Below are positions 11,292 through 26,100 of a stretch of 64,000 bases of DNA, piece after piece. The DNA is from Oxytricha trifallax (taxonomy: Eukaryota > Ciliophora > Spirotrichea > Sporadotrichida > Oxytrichidae): contig ARYC01017621.1 of the NCBI GenBank assembly GCA_000711775.1, positions 1 through 64,000 of the forward strand. The letters run 5' to 3'. The notes beneath the pieces are model-generated. The model was not told where the DNA came from. It did not search any database and was given only the letters and a program-made list of their open reading frames with translations. A program made the translations under genes and the position numbers. Each line of letters opens with the position of its first letter. The first letter of the stretch is position 1.

Positions 11292-14200
11292 ATATAGTGT
11301 TATACATTATCTAATATTATTTGCCATTGAAAGAATTAATTAAAATTTTAACAACAATCGGAGTTTCATTAGTACAGAGAGGAAAATATTTTGGTTGATA
11401 TACAGAAGTCTACTAATAATATAGTGGATAAATTTCATCCTTGATTGTATCGTTATTAGATTCCATGCTAACAAAGATATTGACCAATTGAAGAATAGAT
11501 TAAGTAATAAATATATAAAAATTATTAAAAAATTTGGTTGATAAATGTGATAAAAATCATATGCTAAAAATGAAAAAAATTTATTGCATGAAACTTACCT
11601 AAAAATCTGTTATGATATGCACCATTTGACCCTTCACACCTCAGTAAATATATTAAATTTTAAAGTTAAAAGTTTATTTCACTTTTACCTAAAATTATTT
11701 CGAGGGAAGATAATTTGAGAGATTCAAAATTTTGAAAATATTTGTGAAGAAACGTATCTATTAAAAGGTCTACAGGAGTGGTAAATTAAAAAGAAATTAT
11801 TAGTTAAAAATAATCTTTATATTTATATTTTAAAAATATTTCTTGTATGTATTAGATCGAGTCCTCGATGATTATTAATTTGATACAGAAAAGGTTATTA
11901 TAAAGGGTGGGATGAGGTGGATAGGTGTTTCTTGGTTAGAAATATATCAAACAGTTTTAAGACTTTGAACATAGCTTTGGAAACTTTCTTTACTTAAAAA
12001 AATTGATTTTGCTCTTTTTAAAACCCTATGATTCTATTAAGAATAAAATTAAGAGTTAAAATAGAATAAAATGAAGAAATTGATGATGAAAATACTTACT
12101 TGTGGTAGATTGAGGAGCCTTTAGTTTCTTGTTGGCTAGATAGCCAAAAATTGATTTTAATTGGTAGTGATGGTTTTCTTTATAATGTTTAATGATCCTA
12201 CTAATGCTTATAATATTGCTGGAATAAATTTTAATTTCTGATCAGATAATAAACTCTAATCAATATATTATTCTTACTAATTCAATTTTAGCAATTAAAC
12301 TAGATCTGTTTATTTTTAACGCCTTATTTCCAGTCTTAAATGAAAAAAGGGGTTTTATTAGTGTTCATAGTAATTTACATTTAATCATCAAATTCTAAAT
12401 TAATTTGCCCCATGATTTTTTATTTTAAGTTATTCTTTTCTGTGTACAACTATTTTACTAATAATTTTATTTCACTAATATGCACTATGAACAAGTACCT
12501 CTCTTTATTGCTAGACAAAAGTTATTACATTGAAAATCTTGCTTGAAGCTTCGAATATTCAATTAGTATTTAGCCCTAATTATGAGTTGCGATGATTGTG
12601 ATATTTTAGAAACATATGATTTTCTGCCGAATTCGTATCTTAGAAATCTTAAATAAATTATTTTAAAATTGTCTTTTTAGTTTTACTATTATTCCCATAA
12701 AAAGTATCTTTTTAATATTAGTTTTTCTCATTAATAAATGGCAAGGAAATGCAAACTTTCTGATAAATAATCTATGGTTCAATAAAAAATTAATTGAAAA
12801 TTCAGGATAAAGGCATATTTATTTAATTTATTGATAAAATACAAAATATCAGGAAATTATATAATTAAATGAATAATAATTGACATAAAAAAGATAGCTA
12901 TTAATAAGTTTATATATTTAAGCGTAAATTATAATATAAAATTAGTTATAATTACAAGATTAATTTAAAAATTATCAACTGTCGTGTATTTAGTGTATGA
13001 TAAATTTTTTATAATGATATTTTTCAGAATTACTCTATTCTAGCGAATATCTTATCTTTATAATGATAATTTAATAGTTCAATAAAATTGATGTTAGTTT
13101 CGTGTAATTTTAAGTAATTTTATTCATTTCACTCTATAAAGATGAGTGCTTGTTTGTTATAATTATATATTTCTTCATTTATTTGATAATTAGCAATAAT
13201 TTTACTTTAAAGATAACACAGAATATGCTTTTATTAAAAATAATAAATAAATAAATTGAAAGAATTTTGCAATAAAGAATAGAATGATAGAAGATTAACT
13301 TATCAATTTAAGTTGTTTTCTAAAACTCCATTCTGATTTATTTTTAATTTAAAAAAAGACTTAGTAATTAATCATCCTCTGTTAATATTTAATTTGTAAT
13401 AATTTTAAATTTTGATAAATACATTCATTATAATGCGTTTTCTTAATTGCCTTATTAGTTCCATGAATTATTTCTCTAAATATCAACCCTAGTTATCGAG
13501 AGATGATAAAAATAAGCTCTCTAAAAAAAAAATTGAATATTACATTTAAAAACTAAATAATGATGCAAATTATACATTAACCTTCGCCTGTTTATCAATT
13601 AGTTCGGCCTAAAGTTAAATAAATTCATTTAAAATGTTTATCTTAATAACAATCAATGTTGAATTTAATATTTACAAAAAGTCTAACTTTTTACTAGATT
13701 AGGTTGATATTTTAATTTTATCTTTTTTTTATTAGTAAAGTAACATGACTCAAGGCTTACTAAACACTAATAGTAAAAAAATGAAGTTCTTATCATCAAT
13801 TGGATAACAATAAAAATTTCTGCAATTTAAAAATTATTAATTAACTTGAATTTAATTTTAGAATGAAAAGTTTATAAATTAATTAAAAATATATTAAAAA
13901 CTTTTTAAAAATACTTACAGTAAAATTGGTAATCTGAAAGTATTTTAAAATGTTTATATAGTCATTAAATTAAAAAAGAAGTTTCATTTTTTAACAAAAA
14001 TAAATGTAAAATAATTAATTAATTAATTAGAATATTTGATATTATCTTAAATTTTAATAGAAACAGATCACTCATATCCAATAAATTTTAATTTTAATTC
14101 AGCCTTAAATTATCGCAAAAATTGAAGCCGATTAAATCTAACATTAGAATAATTAGATTTAAATCTAGATGCAAATAAAATGCTTTAACTAAAGAGTGAA

Positions 14201-17200
14201 TGTTAAATCGATAAAATACGAAACATTAGAAAATATGATATGAATTTTGTAAATCAAATCTGTCATAATTTTATAATTGTAAATTAAACCACAACTTTAA
14301 ATTTGAATATGGAAAATGGATTTTAAACTAAACAATCTTTTAATTATTAGTGAGATTAAATGAATTATGTAATATTTAAATCTGCAAAATATTTGCATAC
14401 TAACTAGTAATATATATGAATTGAGCATTGGTTAAAAAAGTTCGTAATTATTGTTAGGATTGTATTACAATGAACATAAATCAAATATCGATCAAGTTAA
14501 ATTCTAAATTTATACTCGCTTTTATAACTATAAATTTAATAAGCCATTTTGTTAAGCTAAAATTAAAAATTTTACAAATAAAAATCAATATGTATTTATG
14601 AATTTGAAATTAATTGACTATAGATTAAGGAACATAACTAAGAATGATTAAGTCTATGTAGCTATTTGCTTTTGTGATTAATAAGTGCTCTAATTATATA
14701 TTGCCTCAAGATATTCTGACTTGCTTTGTTATGCTTATATCATCCATATTTGTCATAAATTAGCTCAAGAAATTTAAAATTTGGCCCAATTCACCATGTT
14801 TGACTTACATATAGCCTATTCTTTAAGGGCTTATATGAAAGCTAAAAGGATTCATTTTTATACTATCTTAATTATAATAATCAATATTAATTAAAACATA
14901 ATATGCTAATTATAAAGAAATAAGTTTATTTTAATTATCTATAGAGAATCCATTTAATACTAGTCCATATTTAATAATAATTTTACAATAAATCCCTAAA
15001 CTTAATATTTTAATAAAGAAATCGCATTGATTGCTTTTAGAAGACGGCTTATTAAATTTCAATTAAAATAGGCTTATAACCCTTCTAAGGTTTTAGAAGA
15101 AGATTTTACAATATATTGACATATTATAGTGCCAACTTTGAGGATATATGTCATATAAAAAGAGTCAGAAAATATGGGGTTATTTTTTAAAAAGCTCATT
15201 AAGATAACGAATACCTAATTTACTTCACTCATGAATGAACATATATATTCCAACTTGTCTTAATTATTCTTTTGTCCATTTAATTAAAAATCTTTCTTGC
15301 ATATTAAATATCATCGAATTTACAAAAATTGAGCTTAATAATTATGTAGAAAGTTTAATAAAATAAAATTATAAATAACTTATTTCACTTACTTGTAGAT
15401 TCTTAATTAGCCATTATTAAAGTAGATCAGAGAAATTTATGCTTGACCATTTAACATTTGCCTCGTTTTAAATAAAACAATTAATTCTGTTATTTTATTA
15501 AAAATTACAATTCTTTTGTTTCAAAAATTCATGATATATAATAATCTCACTGAGACTATGCTAATTTTAAACAGTTTAAATGCTCTTCCTTTTTCTCTAT
15601 AATGCATTAAATATCGGAGATAAAGAGTACCTCAAAGTTCATAATAAAGATTATCATAAAATAAATCTTGTAAATTTAATGGGAAAAAATGAATATCCTT
15701 GATATTTTTGTATTAAAAAATAAAAACTATTTACAAAGCTCACTAGCAATTTACTTCAGACGCCCACGATATTAAAAAAAGGGAGATGAAGGGTTTAAAT
15801 ATTTAAGAGTATATATCTGCTTTAACTAACGAAAAATATTGAAATAATATGAATTGCAATTGAAGGGATAATAAGGAAAATCGGTAATTTAATATAAATC
15901 AAAGAATAATAAATGATTGATTTGTTGCATTGAAAATCTATAAATAAAAATAAACCTAAATGCTGAAGTTTAATATTTAACAATATATTGCTTTCAAAAT
16001 TTAATTCAAGATTTAAAAATAATTTCAAAAAAATATCAAATAACAAAAATAATTAAGGGGAAATTATTTTAATAAGATTTATATATAATTTATATACAAC
16101 TAATTAAAAAATAATAAAGTTAATTTCTATAATTTTTGTTTCAATTTTTCGTATGAAGATAAAAACCATAAATATGATAATTATATTGAAAACTTAAGAA
16201 TTCCCAAAATCTTATTCAGGTTTAACTATTAAAACAAAGTACAAAATTATAAGAATTCAAAGAGAAAAGAAATTTAAAAAATCCAACTAAAATTTAGAAA
16301 AAAAAATATTGACTCAAGCCTATTTAAGCATTAACTTAACTCCACTCATTAGGATATATTCAAAAAGTATAGTAACTTAATAATACACTTGTTGATAATG
16401 ATTTGAAGGAAGTTTAGTTTATTGAGTTTAAAACTCAAATATATTCGAAAAGTGAAGAGAGTTCAACAAAGCATTTTACTCTCATCCTTAATAGTTTTTA
16501 TTAGAGAAAGGGAATTTTTGAAGCAGATTTTTTCATTAAAAGGTTCTAAAATTTAATATTATCTTGATGTTTTTTTATTATAAAATAAAGTAAATTAAAA
16601 AATTATATAATAGTAATAGAAATAGTATTTGAAATAAAGGTAAAAATATTCTATAAAAACCATTTAATCTACATATTCTAACTCTCTTTATATCAATAAT
16701 TAGTTCCACATTCGCGATCTTATTGCGAGTTGTCCTAACTTTAATAAAAATGCTTGAGAATTAGAATGACATGGCCGAGCTTACATGCTTTTTAAAAGCT
16801 AAGTTGTAGTTTTATAATAAACCTAAAATGAGATCAAGATTATCAAATAAACCCTAACTCACAAGCATCACGTAAGAGATTCAAAAGATATTTAAACTTA
16901 GAAGGGTTTTCGGGGATTTTTTCACTTGCTTGCAATTTACGAAATAATCCATGTTAAATGATGACTTGCAAGATAATTATGCCTTTAAAGAAATTCGTTC
17001 TGCGAATCCTTCTTGCTTGCTCCCATCTATAACGCTAATTTTCAAAGGAAATCAGCATTATCATTTAGTGACGTGTTACATGAAGCAATTATTGGAATTT
17101 ATTGGACGAACTAGTTAATTCTATTTGAGAATATTCAATAGCTTCTAGCCACCAAATAAAGAGATGCAAAGAAAGAATAATGTAGAGAATTGAAATTTAA

Positions 17201-17353
17201 TTATTTCCTGGCTTTTCATTTTAGCCGAAACTTAAAGATGGCTACAAAACGTTAGATCACAATTCTTAACCTTTTGGGAAAGAAAAATGACAATCAACTA
17301 GTTTTTTGGTTCATTTTTGTTAGATTTAAGCAATATTAAGCTCAATGTACAGC
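11292..17353. other. Long AT-rich gene-poor stretch
   Basis: About 6 kb without a frame that I can defend as coding. Composition is extremely AT-rich and rich in TTAA/AATT words. Slightly GC-richer patches at 11880-11930 and 16690-17300 show no recognisable protein. This is typical of ciliate intergenic germline DNA. Confidence 0.6.
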
Positions 17354-17402
17354 AGTCTAAAGAGCAGCCAAATTTAAGAAACTACGAGCTTGACTCTTTG
17401 CA
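17354..17402 (+). repeat. 49 bp inverted-repeat partner of 7252-7300
   Basis: Exact reverse complement of 7252-7300. It lies within a plus-strand 62-codon frame (17317-17505), where it would read QSKEQPNLRNYELDSLH, but the frame continues into low-complexity sequence and I do not call it a gene. Confidence 0.95.
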
Positions 17403-18764
17403 CCTTCTGAATGTTTTATTTTTCACTTTCTGGTATATTTTTATTTTAAACTTTAAAAATTTAACATATTATAATATTATACAACGACTTATAAACTTTT
17501 TTTAATCAAAAACAAAATGAGAGTCCCATTTTTTATCTTCAAAATAAATTTTATAAATTTATTTATAAGTGATATCATTAATTTTCTCATCAGAAAAAAA
17601 ATTCCATATTTTAAATATATATCTCTTGATTACTTTAGGATTTATTTTAAATGATAGTGAATTTTTAAAGTTATCAATTATTTTCATCAATTATCTTGAA
17701 TCTTGGTCTATTTAATTTTCTATTATTAATTTTCTAGGTTTGTTATAATATAGATCTTCGATTTTTTTTATGGAAAAAATTAACTTAAGGTTTAGTTTTT
17801 CGTCAAGTATGATGATTGCATCATTTGAATTGAGTCCTCCAAAGTTTCTTTAAATTCATTTCAAAATAACTTTTTCATTGTATTCTTCACTATTATTCAT
17901 TCTTTGAGAAATTCACTTTATTAAACTGTAGAAAATTTTCAAATTATGGGAATTCTGATTTATTTTAAACTTCTCTGTTTTTCCATATATTCCCAGGACC
18001 AATCAACAAGTAGTATAAGTTGTTTTTAAGAGTAGTCTGGGTTAAATTTTCAAGCTATAGATCGAGCATTTCCAAAAGATCATATTGATCAAGGTATTAT
18101 CTGCTTAGAGTGATCACTATGTTAATTTTACTGGCATCTAAGATCTAGTTTGAATTCCAACAAATGCAACTTAGGTTGTTTCAAGAAGTCTAAGCAGTTC
18201 TTATTAAGGGTTGTGAATTGAATGTTTTGCAAGACCTATCTCATCGATAACTGCAACAAATCTGCTATTCTCGTCTTTTAACTTGTCTTTAGCTTTTATA
18301 TCTTTCTTGTAAAGCTTTGATATACTCTTTGATGTAGTCTTTTCTGAACCTTGATAATAGAAAAGTACTATTTAAGAGAACTGCTAAAAGAATGCTTTGA
18401 TGAAAGAAGTCCTTTGAAAGATTTTGTTATTAGGTTCAAAGCCAGCGTTTTAAAATTTCAAGCCTTCCTGTATTGATGAAAACATTATTAATTAAATAAA
18501 TATTTATTAGTGATATGTTTTTTAGAATACAAGTTTTGATAACAAAGAAAATTTCCTAAAGAACTTACAACATGCATATTCCCTTTTTAATTTCCATTTC
18601 TCTAATAGATCTGTTTTATTTCTAATTTTTAATAGTCTTAAAGTTTTAAGGATTTATGCAATTATTTGCTTGAGCTCCTAAAGTTTTATGAAGCTTAGAT
18701 ATGAAAATATTTCTATTATCTTATTTACTTATTCTTATAACGCAGCAGAAATTCATGGATAAGA

Positions 18765-19110
18765 ATAAATAATTTATGATTTATAATTAGAATTTAATTA
18801 ATTTAATAAAAGAACTTATATTATTAAAAAGCATTTGTACATATTAGAAGCAGGCGGAGTTAGAGCACTCACTTAAAATATAAGTTACAAAAAGTATATC
18901 TTAATTTTTATTTTTTAGTGGTCTTACCTTGTAAGACCATAGTTGTCACAAGACAGGCGCTGCATAAGACGACATGGATAAGTGACTAAGGACTTGATAT
19001 TTACGATGACGGAGATGATTATGACGATGAAGAAGACAAGATGATTTTAGAGAGATTTCCATTTTTTATTGGACTTATAAGTGTTAGTATTAAAGTTAAT
19101 TAAATAATTA
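18765..19110 (+). repeat. S repeat, copy S1 (intron-bearing short element)
   Basis: About 340 bp that align along their whole length with 27415-27750 (S2) and over their first half with the minus-strand copy S3 at 49320-49705. Order: AT-rich leader (GATTTATAATTAGAATTTAA), a GC-richer block GAAGCAGGCGGAGTTAGAGC, an intron-like stretch starting TAAGTTACAAA (GT of the other copies changed to AT) and ending TTTTTTAG, then a short open frame rich in Asp/Glu ending ...FPFFI. A perfect 9 bp hairpin TGGTCTTACCTTGTAAGACCA lies just after the intron-like part (18919-18939). Function unknown. It interrupts the RNF213-like pseudogene. Confidence 0.7.
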
Positions 19111-21477
19111 TTAAATTAAAGTTTTCGTATTATAAATAATAAATATCTCTTTTTTCCAATGATTTGATCATAAGGTCCTCTTAATTTTTATCTCTTATCT
19201 TAGTTAGAACTGTTTTAGTAGAAGTAAACGAAAGATTTGCAGATTCTGGAAACATTTCAAAGACTAATTGCCCAAGGGCTAGCTTCTTATTCCTTGATGA
19301 TACTTTAAGCTTAAAACTGTATCAGAAATTCTCTTGATCTCAGCTACGTAAAGTTATGCCTTAGATTTCAACGACTAATTTTGATTTTTTATCACCAACT
19401 CAAATTTAAACTAAGTAAGTTAAGGATCTATCTAAAAATTAGGTACTCATCAAAAATTTTTCAATAATTCTTCTATTGTTATTGATTTTCTCATTTCTCT
19501 TTGGAGACTTTTAATCCCAAATAAAGGGCACTAAGCTTTCAGGTAATGGTATTACCCTTTTAACCTGTAATCCATTTTCTCTATAACTTAAAGTGGTTAC
19601 AAGCTGCCACAAGACAAATATTTCTTTTGATTAGCAATTTATTTATATTTTTATTTGTATTAATTATCATTAAAGAAAATTTCCTTCTTTATTCAATAAA
19701 GTTTCCTGCTTAACATTTACATTTAGCTATATCATTTTCATTTTAGAGAAAATAATTGTTTGTAGTTTTCACTTATCATCCATGAATATTAAGCACTTAA
19801 AATTTTTGCATCTATTATCTTTGCCAAATATTTTACAAAAGATGTTTATCAACAAAAATTAAATTAAAATAGGCAAATTATAAACTCCTGTTTCACTCAT
19901 TAAAACAGTTGGCTAAAAGTTCCGATTCTCAAGTATATTGGAACTAATATCATGAAATTGTCAAGAGTAAATACCAAATTCTTTACATCCTTTATTTCCT
20001 AAATTTTTAAATTCTTGAATTTAATATATTAATTTGTTATAGAATCACTCAGACAAATTTCAAGAATCTTATTAATCATTCTAATGATAAATCATTATAT
20101 AGTTTGAGTTGCTAGTTTTATTTGTTGAGCAGTTTGCATTCTTGTGATAAATTATTATGTTTAACTATAAAATATTTTTAATAAAGGAGCCAAGTTTAGT
20201 CAATTACAGCTTCTGACACACTCTTGACATCTTTATAAATAAGGTGTTCCTTCCATCATTAGAAACTATAAATGAATTATTAAAGATGTCCCATTCAAGG
20301 TCCATAATTATTCTGTAATATAATTAAAAGAGTAATAAACATATTTAAAAAATATTGTAAAAAATTTATTTTTTACTAGTTTATTTGAAAAATGTAAAAA
20401 CAATTAGAAAAATAATTACAAAAGTCTCTTTGTATTTTATATATTTAAAATAATTACTTTTATAGTTATTTAATTGTAAGCATCACCATTAGAATTATGT
20501 GATCTTTATAATTTCTCATCATATATATATTTTCAATAATATAATTAAATCGATTTGCTTGATCTTCTTCGAGTGCTTTTCTTTCTAAATTTTAAGAGGG
20601 TTCATGGATATTACTAGACTTCTCTATTGAAAATCTCTGTAATAAATTTATTAATTGGCTTATAATTTCTCTATGAAACTATCTAGGTTTTTTCGCGACT
20701 TAGAACCCTAAAAGCCAGTCATTTATCTCTCCAGATTTACCTGTGTACAAAATATGCTTTCTTCCATTCTACTAATTTAGTCACCAAAAAAATCTACGAT
20801 GAAGTCAAAAAGTAATAATTCTAGTTTCTCAACATTCTTGAGAAACTGTTTCTTATAATTACCTAACAATCTATTTCATTAAATGGCTGTTCTCATTAAA
20901 TTATTTATTATGTTTTGGTTGTAGAAACTCCTTAGGATAATATTTCTATGGCTTTTATTATAGCGCCAATATATACCTGTATACCTTCTAGAACTTATCG
21001 TTTACTAAAGTTTTACATTTATGCTGGCAAAGTTCCATCTTTATTCAACATATAATGTTAAATGAATAAACAATGAATTAAGTTTATCGATTAATCTATT
21101 GCTAATTTCTATAAAAACTTTAAGCTTCAGCTTGATGGGATAGGAAAGATTTCTTAGAATTAATTCAAGCATTTAAAGCTCAAAATTTCGAAAAAATGAT
21201 AATATAAAATATAAAGAAAACTATAAAGACATTCAAATCTTCTTTGCCATATGGATAGAAGTCGTAGTGTATTATTTATTACTTTTCATCTTGAATTTTA
21301 AAAATATTATCTTCAAATATTTTTTATAATCTTTTGCTTCTGCATTTCACCATAAATTGGTATTCATAATATTTAAGCATGAGATTTTATGGCTTATTTT
21401 CAATAAATTAAGTTTTACTAAGACCGCATTCAAAATTAATTTTAGTAAGTTTTATAAGATTAATTGTTATTTATTCT

Positions 21478-22129
21478 AATGTTTAATGGCTCCTGGGGTG
21501 CGCTAAATTTTTATCTTTTTTTTTTAATGAACTCTTCTAAAAATGATTAAACATCATATTGACAACTATAACTCATTATTTAGGTGCTTAATGGCCTTTC
21601 TAAGGAATCTATTGCAACCCAGATCAAAGTAACTTTTCACATTAACATTAACAAACGCATTAAATTTTGAATAAATATTACTTATTTTTTATTTAATACT
21701 TTATCAATAATATATTTGCGATTTAACTAATTTATTTACTGACATTATGATTAATTGTTATAATAAAATTTAGAGATTTTTTTTATTTTAGCAAGTTGAT
21801 TATTATTACTCAATGATTGTATTTGCAACTATTCTAAATGTTATTATAACAATTAATCATAATGTCAGTAAATAAATTAGTTAAATCGCAAATATATTAT
21901 TGATAAAGTATTAAATAAAAAATAAGTAATATTTATTCAAAATTTAATGCGTTTGTTAATGTTAATGTGAAAAGTTACTTTGATCTGGGTTGCAATAGAT
22001 TCCTTAGAAAGGCCATTAAGCACCTAAATAATGAGTTATAGTTGTCAATATGATGTTTAATCATTTTTAGAAGAGTTCATTAAAAAAAAAAGATAAAAAT
22101 TTAGCGCACCCCAGGAGCCATTAAACATT
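21478..22129. mobile_element. Palindromic foldback element, 652 bp
   Basis: Two 295 bp arms (21478-21772 and 21835-22129) are near-perfect reverse complements around a 62 bp centre. The tips read AATGTTTAATGGCTCCTGGG and its complement. There is no ORF and no convincing target duplication. On either side, the minus-strand RNF213-like coding traces break off (YMRDYFKYYEIIKILRS ends next to it), so it was inserted into that gene. The near identity of the arms suggests recent insertion or ongoing gene conversion. Confidence 0.88.
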
Positions 22130-22791
22130 TTATTGGGGAAAGATCTTAGAATCTTTATAATTTCATAATACTTAAAGTAGTCTCTCATGTAGTCATCCTT
22201 AATGTATTTTTTATAAAGTGGAGAATTTTTCAAGAGTTGTAGTTTATTTAGGAGTCTGAATGTTGAGGATGTAAAGCGTGAATTGTGTAATTTGTAAAAT
22301 ATATACTCCTTAGTTATACATTCAAATTCCTAAATATAATAATATTGATTTCAATCATTTAATTTAATAACAATTTATTATGTAATTTAAAAAAAATTTT
22401 GGAAATTTTTTAAACTAAATTTATTTACATATAATTAAAGCTTTATAGATTATTTTTTAGATTTTTCATGAATGATTAATATAATAGAGTATAAGTTATA
22501 ATTAACAGTTAATAAATATGATTGATTTTATTTAATAATTATTTGTGTTGACTTTTAATAAATGTATTCATAGTTTTCAAGAATTTAATTATGTATTAAT
22601 AACATAGATATTGAACTGCTATAGGCAAATTCTAGTAATAGCAATTACATTTTATGCCTTTGGTCCACTTGGGTGCATAACTATTCACGAATGTTTAAAG
22701 CTCTGCCAACTAGGTCTATTCTTCACAAAGCAAGACTCTATAAAAAGTTTAAAATAAATCTAATTGAATAAAAGTGGGGTGCATCTTTGAA

Positions 22792-23181
22792 ATGACAAAT
22801 ACTGAGCTAATAGCTTTAATAGAACTTATATTGTCTGATAATAATCTTGCTATATTCTTCCAGACTAAAACTGAAAACCATAATCTTTTCGAACCAATTA
22901 TTAGATTTATTGTTCAACGTTAATTTAATTTTACTCTTCCCAAAAGTCTTATAGCTCTTAAAATATATGAATATTTTCACTAATGTTTTATTAAACTCTC
23001 AAAATATTTTGAAAACCTTAGCCTTTACGAGTTATTAAACTACTTTTTCCAGTTATTAATGATCTTAGAATGGGTAAATTTATTAAGCAACTAATTTGTT
23101 AGGGACATAGTTAAGGAAATAAATCTTTTTATCTAAATATCAAGCCATTTCTTTAGTGATTTATATTAAACTTTCAAGTGA
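22792..23181 (+). CDS. Open frame of 129 codons, doubtful
   Basis: ATG to TGA with TAA/TAG read as Gln and an in-frame TGA just upstream. The product would be Leu/Phe/Asn rich and helical (SLYELLNYFFQLLMILEW...). In DNA this AT-rich, an open run of 130 codons with only TGA as stop is not rare, and the opposite strand belongs to the RNF213-like pseudogene, so I regard it as more likely fortuitous than real. Confidence 0.2.
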
Positions 23182-26100
23182 GTTTATTTGTTTTGGAAAT
23201 CTGCAACTAAAGTAAAAGTTAGAAATATTAATTAAATATTCTCTCTTTAGATAGGAACTTGAAAGAATTCTTAATCATCTTGATAATTCAAATGTCCGTA
23301 TTGATTTAAGTTTTGAATAAATTGATATATTTTCTTTCAAAGGTCCACAAATTATGTGAAAATTTTATTTTTCACCTAAACTTGCTATTATCTTTAAAGG
23401 CTTGTAATTATATATGAATATTTATGTTCTTGAAGTCTTAGAGTGAATAAATAACTTAATTCTGCTAGAGTGTTGATATATTTTCTCTTTTTGTAAAATA
23501 AGAGAGCTTACGATTACAGAATTTTATTACTCATCATTATTAGCAGATTTCTCTTCCTCTGTTTTATCTCTTTGCTTTATCATGATTTCTATAAAGAATT
23601 GAAACTTTCCATGCTTAAGTTATAAGATAAATATACCTTTCTCTAAAGACACTCTGTCATATGCTTAATTTCTTATAAATTTTCAAGTAAGTTAACTAAC
23701 TTCCCTGAGAAATCTGAATCTCTCTGTCAATTTGCTGTTAAAGTTCACTTGACATTAACTTCATTAACCTTTCCAATTCATTAAAATTACTTGATTCTAT
23801 CTTCTTATAAAGCTAGTCAAAGTAGATGAAGCTGAATTTATACTTACGATTTGTTGTTTATCCATTTATTCATATAGACCATTGAATTAAAGTCCACTTA
23901 CTTAAATGCAAAATTCATAAGTATCCTATCTCACGTACTCCTCTAAATTTTACTATTTATTATTATAGCATGAATCTATATTTGTGAAGTCCTCCGTAAT
24001 CCTGCTTACTCTCTTTGATACAGATTCTTAACATTCCTGAGGATTACTGTTTTTCATTTAATCATAGAATTAGATCATACTTTTGAAGGATTTGGATGAA
24101 TCTAAATTTTAAATGCTTTCTTTTCCAGTATAAATTTGAAGATAATTAATGATTTCAGACCTTACTCTGAAAAGCTCTTTCATTGTTAAATTTTAATATC
24201 AGCATCCAATTGATAATTCACTTCAGTCTTTAGACTTCTATTGAATTATTAAGGCCTGCAAATTTTAGAAAATCTTTGATTATATATATTTCATCTTAAA
24301 CATCATCAGATTGAATACCAGAATTTTCAAATCTCTTATTACTAGATTTATATTAATAGATATTCAGTGAGTTCTTGAAATGAATAAATTAATCTAATTT
24401 TAATGATTTTTGACTATCTTTCCAATGGGATACTTCTAAACTGCTCCATCATACCTTCCCATTCTGATTTGATAAACACCAGTTATAAAAAAATTATTAT
24501 AAAGTTTCTAGCTCTTTGTTCTCTTCAAAATGCACATTATTTCGAACGATTTCATCAAGTCAGTGTGTGAGATAAATTTTCTATGGCTTTTGAATATCTG
24601 AAGTATATATTTTGTCTATCGTCTCAAAAGCTTAGAATTGTACAAAGTGATAATTTTTAGCATTTCTTACTTGTAGTTGTTATTCTTATGCTAGTATGAT
24701 CTTATCAAATTGCTTTTGTAAATCAATTAAAAAATTTGAATAAGTAACTCTTGATCTATACATTGATGAAAGACTTTAAGGCCCATAAAAAGTAAATTTG
24801 ATGGATTTCAATTTTATGCTTGAAAATCTGATTAATCTTTTTCAATTCCTCAAGCTGGTTTAAGTCAAAATCTGGGTCAAAAAAGAGAATGATTTCTTTT
24901 AAGTTTTTATAGTTTGCTACAATAGTCTAATTAACTTCTCTTAAAGTTAAAAAAAAAAAATATATACTTTAAATTCATAAAGTAATGGTCTCATCTTTCA
25001 TTTTCTTTATAAATTCAGAGACTATACTTCTTAATTTAACCATAACCTCATTTAAATAATATTGTAACAAAAACATATTTTTGTTTAAAGGGATTTTATT
25101 TAAAGATTTTAACAAAATAAAGCTATTTTGCAAAAATAAAAAAATTCAGTTTTTTATAATAAGCATCTTGATATTCTGTAAAATATCTTTTAACCTCTAT
25201 TTAAACTTGACAGAAATATATTTGTTAATTATTGAAATTTTAACTATCAAGATCATGCTAATATAAACTAAATAAATATAACAACTCAAAACCTTTAACT
25301 TTTATAATATTTTAATTTTCTTGGTAATTTTATCCAATCTTTATTGCACACAGAACTTAATTATCCTCATAAAGGTTTCTTCTCTCATTCTCAATTAACT
25401 TTCCCAATCCATTCAAAGTAATATCAGCTATATCTTTAAACTCTTTGTAGGTTAGCCTATATTTTTTTTTTCAAAAATAGCATTTTAAAAATAGTCTTGA
25501 TACTTAAACAATATACTATATATGTGTTGTTTATGGTTTGTTCTTTAAAAACATCGTGAATGACTTCAGAGAGAAATTTTATTTTAAGTATCTCCTCATC
25601 TGGATTACTAATAACTTCTGTATATCAGGCATCCTCTGGATAGCATATTATTGCCTGAATACTGTGAACATGCGCTGCTTCATACTTTTTTAGAGATACA
25701 CCTTGTCAAATTTATCTATCATTTCAAATACTGGGTTATTTATATAGTCGATTTACTTACTCAATACTTGGCATATTAAAGTATATATTTAAATTAAATG
25801 GTACTGCTCTAGAATGTTTTAGCAGGAAAACAATTAAAATAATGATAATTCAAAATATTACATAAAAAATAATTGATATCTTTTAAAGTGACTTTATTGC
25901 ATTCTCATTGGTTTGCGCTTGACCATTAATTCCATATAATTAGACTGTAAATATTAGTACTTTGAATGATGTATTAACTTATCTAAAAAGATGTGTAGAA
26001 GTAGATCAGGATTATCTAGAAGCAACTAAATTAACTTATATTTTTTAAAAAAATAAAAATACTATTCTTAGTTAAAGGGAAGTAGGGACTGTTGAAGTTA

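Noticed and set aside
17317..17505. 62-codon plus-strand ORF around the 49 bp repeat
   Set aside because: Its partner copy at 7252-7300 has no matching frame context, and the second half is low complexity.
25081..25266. 61-codon plus-strand ORF
   Set aside because: Pure Ile/Phe/Leu/Lys AT-rich frame, opposite the RNF213-like traces; no coding signal.
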